Positions 58,196-64,000 of a stretch of DNA of 64,000 nucleotides are shown in pieces (the stretch's first letter is position 1; each line of letters opens with the position of its first letter). A program made the position numbers and the translations under genes. This DNA comes from Cephalopachus bancanus (taxonomy: Eukaryota > Chordata > Mammalia > Primates > Tarsiidae), in the NCBI GenBank assembly GCA_027257055.1, contig JAPVLO010000153.1, positions 9,936,001 through 10,000,000 of the forward strand, written 5' to 3'. Below the pieces are notes generated by a model that saw only the letters and a list, made by a program, of their open reading frames with translations, was not told where the DNA came from and did not search any database.

Positions 58196-58545
58196 AAATT
58201 AATCATCCTTAATGCAAAAATCCAAAATATTTCAAAATCCAAAACTTTTTGAGCACCAACATGGTACCACAACTGGAAAATTCCACATCTGACCTCATGT
58301 GTGACAGGTCAAAACACAGGCACACAACATGCAATTTATTCAGTGACCCTAAGGGAAAAATAAAATTGCCTTTAGGCTGTGTATAAGGTGCACGTGGAAC
58401 GTAAATGAATTTTGTTTAGACTTGGGTCCCCTCTCCAAGATATCTCACTATGTACATGCAAATATTCCAAAGTCAAAAAAAAACCCAAGATCCAAAATAC
58501 TTTGGCCCTAGAATTTTGGATAAGGACTTCTCAACTTATATATCA
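58196..58545. mobile_element. Tigger/MER44-type element
   Basis: 'atgcaaaaatccaaaatatt', 'ccaaaactttttgagcacca' and the closing 'gatccaaaatactttggccc' with 'attttggataaggacttctc' form inverted ends typical of this group. Confidence 0.6.
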
Positions 58546-58739
58546 TTTTAGTAAGTTTTCTATGAGTCTGAAGTTATTTCATAATAAAAAGATTTTCTAA
58601 GTTGCCAGAAAATTACCAGTGAAAGGCAGTTAGGTGCAAATACAGAGTTGAATTGTTTCCATAACTCAAGGAATAGTCCCATGGCATGTAAACCTTTACA
58701 AAATATGGAAAATAATGGAAAGTATCCCAATTAGTTTTA

Positions 58740-59870
58740 TAAAACTAATATGAACCTGATATTAAAATACCACCTCAAGGCAAGAAAACTACTCTCAAAT
58801 CTCACTCATTAATATAGATTCAAAATCCTAAATAAAATGTTTAAAACTTAAATTCAGCAATATATCTTTAAAAAAATCATCATGACAAAGTATGCTTAAT
58901 TCCAAGAATGCTACGATTGCTCAATATTTTAAAATATATTAAAAGGTCAAATGCATTTGATAAAACGTAACATTTGTTTCTGATTTTTAAAATCACACTT
59001 TATAAAACAGTAATAAAGCATACTTCAACATCTACTTTAAGACAAAAAGTCAAAAATTAAAGTATCACCAGTGTTATATAATATTATTCTGGATAATATT
59101 ATTCTGGAAGGTCTTGCCAATTCAATAAGAAATAAGATGTTCAACTATCAAAATAGGGGGAAAACTGTCATTGTTATTTGAAAATGATATACAAACTATT
59201 AGAGCAGTAGATTTACTGTGTGGAATTCTTATAAAATTAATAAACAAGAACTTATATTTTTTCTACATAACTACAAGATGTAACAGGAAAAGATCATGAT
59301 CATAATAATAACAAAAAACATAACACACCTAAGAATAAACTCAACAAGAATGGTGTAGGCTGTAAATCAAGAAAATTGCAAAATTTTGTTTATAAACACA
59401 AAAATAAACCCAATTAAATAAAATGACATTGAAGTTAGATTATGCAGGTTTGACAAAAATACAGGAAAACAAACTCATACATTTTTGGAAAAATGAAGAT
59501 TGATAAACCTCTTGATAGGGCAACTTGGCAAAATCTTTCAAAACTTGAATGCAAATCATCTTTAGCCAGCAATTCTACTTCTAGAAATTTATTTTACAGA
59601 TAATATATATGTTTAACACATGAGTGTGTACGTGTGTGTGCAAACAAGGCTACTTGATGAGCGTTGTTCTTAATAGCAAAAAGCTGGGTACATCATGAAC
59701 ATTGAAAAATAAGAGAATGATTAAAGATGATATAACATTATAAAAGATTATGTAGACATACTGTAAATAGTATGATCATCTTATTGAATAATATTCTTGT
59801 AAAATATATTGATTAAACAGGATATACGTACTTAAAAATTATCAAGTACTTTTATCTGGATGGCAGAAGC
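58740..59870 (+). mobile_element. Old LINE-1 fragments
   Basis: 'attccaagaatgctacgatt', 'caaatgcatttgataaaac', 'agatcatgatcataataata', 'cacctaagaataaactcaac' and 'gccagcaattctacttctag' are diverged L1 ORF2 and 3' sequence, broken by many stops. Confidence 0.65.
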
Positions 59871-61090
59871 ATGGTAATTTGTTTTCTTCCCTGTTTTCCA
59901 TATTATCTACAATACTCACGTATTGTAATTAACAGGAAGAAGTAATGCCAGCTTCATCCATGGATGAAAGGAATTCTAGTACCTATCATTTGTATTAGGT
60001 ACCAGAAGCACAGTGCACATGAACAAACATTATAAATGTACTTGTCCATTTATAATGTGCATCCACAAGTACTACCTCTAAATTCTGTATTTGCAGGTGC
60101 CAGCTTGAAAATCTCAGAATCGGTATATTTCATTTTCACTAGTTTCTACCACTATTACAATAAACTCAATACTGCCACCCATAATCACCACTCCACTTGT
60201 GTAAAGGAGAAGAAAAAGACTATCATGGCCAAAAGAAGAGCAAAACAAGCTGTTTACCTTGCAAACCTCAAATCTCTGATTTTATCCACTACAGGAAGTG
60301 GTGACTACTTTTGTTTCATCAACTGTTCTTTATCCTCATGAGAAGTGTGTTTGATTATCTGTATATACACAATGATCTACTGCTTCAGTAAGCCAGGATA
60401 TTAGGGCAGGAAACCGGGGCGTATGTTTTAAGGTTTAGATCCTGTCCAACTATATCTCATCAGCAAGAACTGGGAAGTGGAGCTCAGTATAAACATGCCG
60501 TTTGTGCTATGTGCACTTACAGTCCCCCATAACTGCTCAGCCTTGAGCAGCCAGTGTGCGGTGCTTGAGAACATGTTCTGTAGCCTTATGGCGTCTACTT
60601 CAGAGACAGCCCTATCCACATTTGGGAGAAATTGTTTTGTTCCTGTGATCTTAATAAGCTCCTTCAACACCCTCTATCACAGGAACCCTGAGAACTTACC
60701 CAGATCCATTAAAAAGAATTAAATGCTCTCAAACCTGTATGTTGGTGGTTCCTGAACTTCTATATAGGGAATGCTTAAGGCATAGAAATCTGAAAGGAAA
60801 CAGGGCTGGGAGCAGTGGCTTTCAAATGTTTTTACCTTATTTGCAGTCAGTTATTTTACTTTACACTGTGACCCATTACAAACATATGTGTAACCTGCAT
60901 AAATATAAACACAAACATACAATTATATAATTACTTACAATTATACATATGGTGTCTTTTTGCACTGAGTTATTTGTCAGAGAAGAAAAAAACTTGAGAA
61001 AAGAGAAGTTATGGGAGTGTTCAGAATCACAAATTTCCAAAACCATATTTACAGAAATCACATCCATGGACATAATTCAAATTTTTTTTA

Positions 61091-61309
<219 letters not shown>

Positions 61310-62014
61310 TCACAGAGCATGGTGGGCGCTGACAGCAGTGGGGATGTCTGACAGGGAATGAGTACTTAAATAGCCCCCAAGTATTCCCTCTGTTAATTAC
61401 AGAGGGAATGCATAGTAACTTTATCATGAAGAAACCTGGCAGACACCACCATAACCAAGAGATGGACACCAACAACACCATCGAAACACAGACTCATGAG
61501 CCTCCTGCTGTAACACTCCGAGGACCAGAAACATCCAAATGGACGACAGGCATCTAATCAGAAGGAGGTGGGCACATACCCAACTTGGAGACAATCTGCA
61601 GAATAATTGGCCCATGCTCTTTAAACTGGTCAGTTTCATGAATAACAAAGACAAGCTGAGGACATGTCCTAGACTGAAAGAGACTTAAATGAACAGAAAA
61701 CTGAATGCAATGTGTGATGCCGGTTTGGATTCTGGATCTTAAAAGAATAAATAAGGTTTTACTATAAGGGGCATTTTGAAGACAACTGATGAAATTTGAG
61801 TGAGGTTCGTATCCTAGATAATAAAATTGTGATTGCATTAAAGTCCTTGCTTTTCATGATTATGCTGTGATTACGTAAGTGAACATCCATGTTCTTAGGA
61901 AAAACACACTTAAATGTTAGTGGCAAAGAAGCATGACTCTACTTACTCTCAAATGGTTTATATAAAGTATTATCTATGTGTGTATTTACATATACAAATA
62001 TATCAATAGACAGA

Positions 62015-62065
62015 TAGATAATGATGATAGATGATAGATAGATAGGTAGATAGATAGATAGATGA
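62015..62065. repeat. Imperfect (GATA)n tract
   Basis: GATA units with interruptions ('gatagatgatagatagatag', then 'gtagatagatagatagat'). Confidence 0.85.
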
Positions 62066-63359
62066 ATAATAGAGAGAGGAGAGAAGAGGAGGCAAAATAT
62101 TAACAATTGGTAAAAATTTAAGTGAAGGCTGTATGGAGAGATTCTTCGTACTTTCTTAAATCTTTTTCCAAAGTGTAAAACTATTTCAAAATAAAGTTAT
62201 TTTTTTAAAAAAAGTATATCACCAGATTTGCCCAATAATAAGTCAGTAAGGAGCGTCAACTGCTTTTTATACTTAACAGCATGGTTAACTCATTGCCCTG
62301 AAAAAGCGAACTTGATGGTTTTTGGGAGAACATTCATTTGGCAAATCAGAGGACTCAGGGAGTGCTGTAGACATTCTGCTGTCTGAATTTTAAAACATTA
62401 TTTTCAGGTTGTTGCAACATCTATAGGAGATCCTTAACAAGATTCCAGATCTGTCCCTCATGTTCTCTCAGTTTACGAGAGAACTGTCGAGTTTGAGAGG
62501 CTTTACGCAACTCCAGAATATTGTTGTCTACCACATAAGAGCTACACAGGCTGGAGTGCAGTGGGGACTTAACCATTACCTAATCAATCTGATCCCTGTT
62601 GATGGTCTCCCAGTCTTCATGACCGGCACCACTGTGTTTTGCTGCATATGCACTGTGTGAAGGAGAGACCTGGAGAGACCTAAGTGCTGCAAACCGCATT
62701 ATCACTATGTGTGCCAGCCCTCCTCCAAAATGTGTATGTTCTTTGTAAAAGCATGGGTGCTGAAAGACATAAAACAAACTTCAGGCTATGCCAAAGTGGC
62801 CTTGGCAACCTGCATGGAGGGTTAAACTGTTGTTGATATTTAGTTTACTGCACATGTTAATTCAGAGTGTAAGATCATGATTCCGACATTTCATACCACA
62901 AAAGGACTCCGTGTACAGGGTAAAAGCTCTAGAGAGACGGTTTCTAAAACAACATAAAACTCCCAAAGACCTATAACTATGGGAATGGGTGTTTTTGTTT
63001 GTGCCTGGAAGTGTAGTTATATATTTGGGATAAATAATCAAATTCCAAGATGCCTCAGTAAGGAAGCTTTTGAAGAAACGCCTAATTATTTATTATGACT
63101 TAGACCCTTGTTTTAGCTCTGATTTCATTCTAGCCCCTTAAGTGAACAAAGTGCCCAGGTGTCCCACAATACAGCCAACAAGTGGCTGAGGCTGGACAAG
63201 TTTGAAAAGTGTGGATTCCAAAAGTGGATGTCTCCAGGATATTCCAAGAATCTCTAGTGAACTGGCCACCAAGCAGCCTTCAATATTTTTTGATCAACTA
63301 ATCAAAATCTGGATCTCCACCTCGACACAGAACTTCATCCTGTCAGCACATAGAAAGCA

Positions 63360-63605
63360 GAGTCGTCACTCATAAGCAGACCTTGAACAATTATCATAAT
63401 ACTTTAAGAAAGGGATTGGCGGTAGTGAGAAACTGCCAGGAGAGGCAAGGTGGTATTGGCAGTTGAGGGAAACTGCCAAGGGAGGGGTTGGGGGCACACC
63501 TCATCAACAAGTGTATCAACATAATGAATATTTGTATACCTAACTCTGAATTGTACTCCACATCTTTAAAATTAAAAAAAATTTTAATAAAAATAAATAA
63601 ACAAA
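63360..63605 (+). mobile_element. LINE-1 3' end, lineage type
   Basis: 'cactcataagcagaccttga', 'ggcagttgagggaaactgcc', 'cacacctcatcaacaagtgt' and 'ctctgaattgtactccacat' end in an A-rich tail. Only the 3'UTR remains. It is antisense to NPR3. Confidence 0.88.
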
Positions 63606-64000
63606 GAAAGCAGAGACATTGCTTAGGGGTAGATTTCTAGTAACATAACTCACATATTTATAGACAATCTGAAATGCAGATTACTTAAATTCATGAGAAC
63701 CAGAATGGTTATGAATACATTTGTGTCAACATGCCCCGAACCTGGACATGATAACTGGAGATGCAAATTCTAAGGGAAGTCCAATTAGAGGACTCAGATG
63801 TCAGAGGTGCCAGGTCTCAACAACTCTAAACATCCATCTAAGAGATACACCTGGTTCTGGACCAAATAGGCTGGGTACTAGAGCCAAAAAGACAAACTTC
63901 ACTAAGCTTTGCTCAACACTGGCACTTTTTTTTCCTATGTTTGCATTCCTGGCCCTTCTCCTTCTCTCTCTTCCTGTTACTGTTTGATTGTGTCCCCTAG

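Noticed and set aside
62520..62720. 'acacaggctggagtgcagtggg' followed by 'gaccggcaccactgtg', Alu- or 7SL-like
   Set aside because: Only one short Alu word matches; the rest fits neither Alu nor 7SL, so no element was called.

Overview
The window is vertebrate nuclear DNA from a primate. It has GT-AG introns, dense dimeric Alu-type SINEs, LINE-1, MIR, L2 and old DNA transposons. The Alus share a distinctive form: the minus-strand copies open with 'gagttggagtctcactc', carry 'ttgatttattgtagag' in the middle and end with 'ttacaggctgagccac'. Several near-identical LINE-1 3' tails share an unusual 3'UTR ('catcaacaagggtacctgca'). From memory of primate repeats this points to a strepsirrhine, most likely a Malagasy lemur. 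That assignment is inference, not proof.

One protein-coding gene is supported. The whole window is the 3' part of NPR3, the natriuretic peptide clearance receptor (NPR-C), on the minus strand. Exons 2 to 8 lie right to left at 61150-61272, 45133-45299, 9577-9712, 5382-5476, 3217-3352, 1654-1741 and 326-437 (coding part). Phases join without a break and encode the last 285 residues of the receptor. These cover the C-terminal part of the ligand-binding ectodomain, the juxtamembrane cysteine segment, one membrane helix and the short cytoplasmic tail ending at a TAA. Exon 1 (signal peptide and N-terminal ectodomain) lies beyond base 64000. The 3'UTR runs off the left edge, with no AATAAA-type signal seen before it.

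Region by region: 1-9712 is a compact 3' cluster of five exons with small introns holding mainly MIR and other old repeats. 9713-45132 is a 35.4-kb intron 3 with most of the Alus, an old LINE-1 split by SINEs, a mariner copy, microsatellites, a 66-bp perfect palindrome, a local duplication, and a comparatively repeat-poor stretch near 28.3-31.2 kb. 45300-61149 is intron 2, packed with LINE-1 3' ends, Alus, a second mariner copy and Tigger-type elements. 61273-64000 is the start of intron 1.

I found no RNA gene, CRISPR array, second protein gene or new biological system. The most notable signals are a NAGNAG acceptor at exon 7 that adds or removes a juxtamembrane cysteine, the TA-rich perfect palindrome, a pair of related repeats I could not classify, a nested insertion history, and the fact that every LINE-1 I recognised is antisense to the gene.
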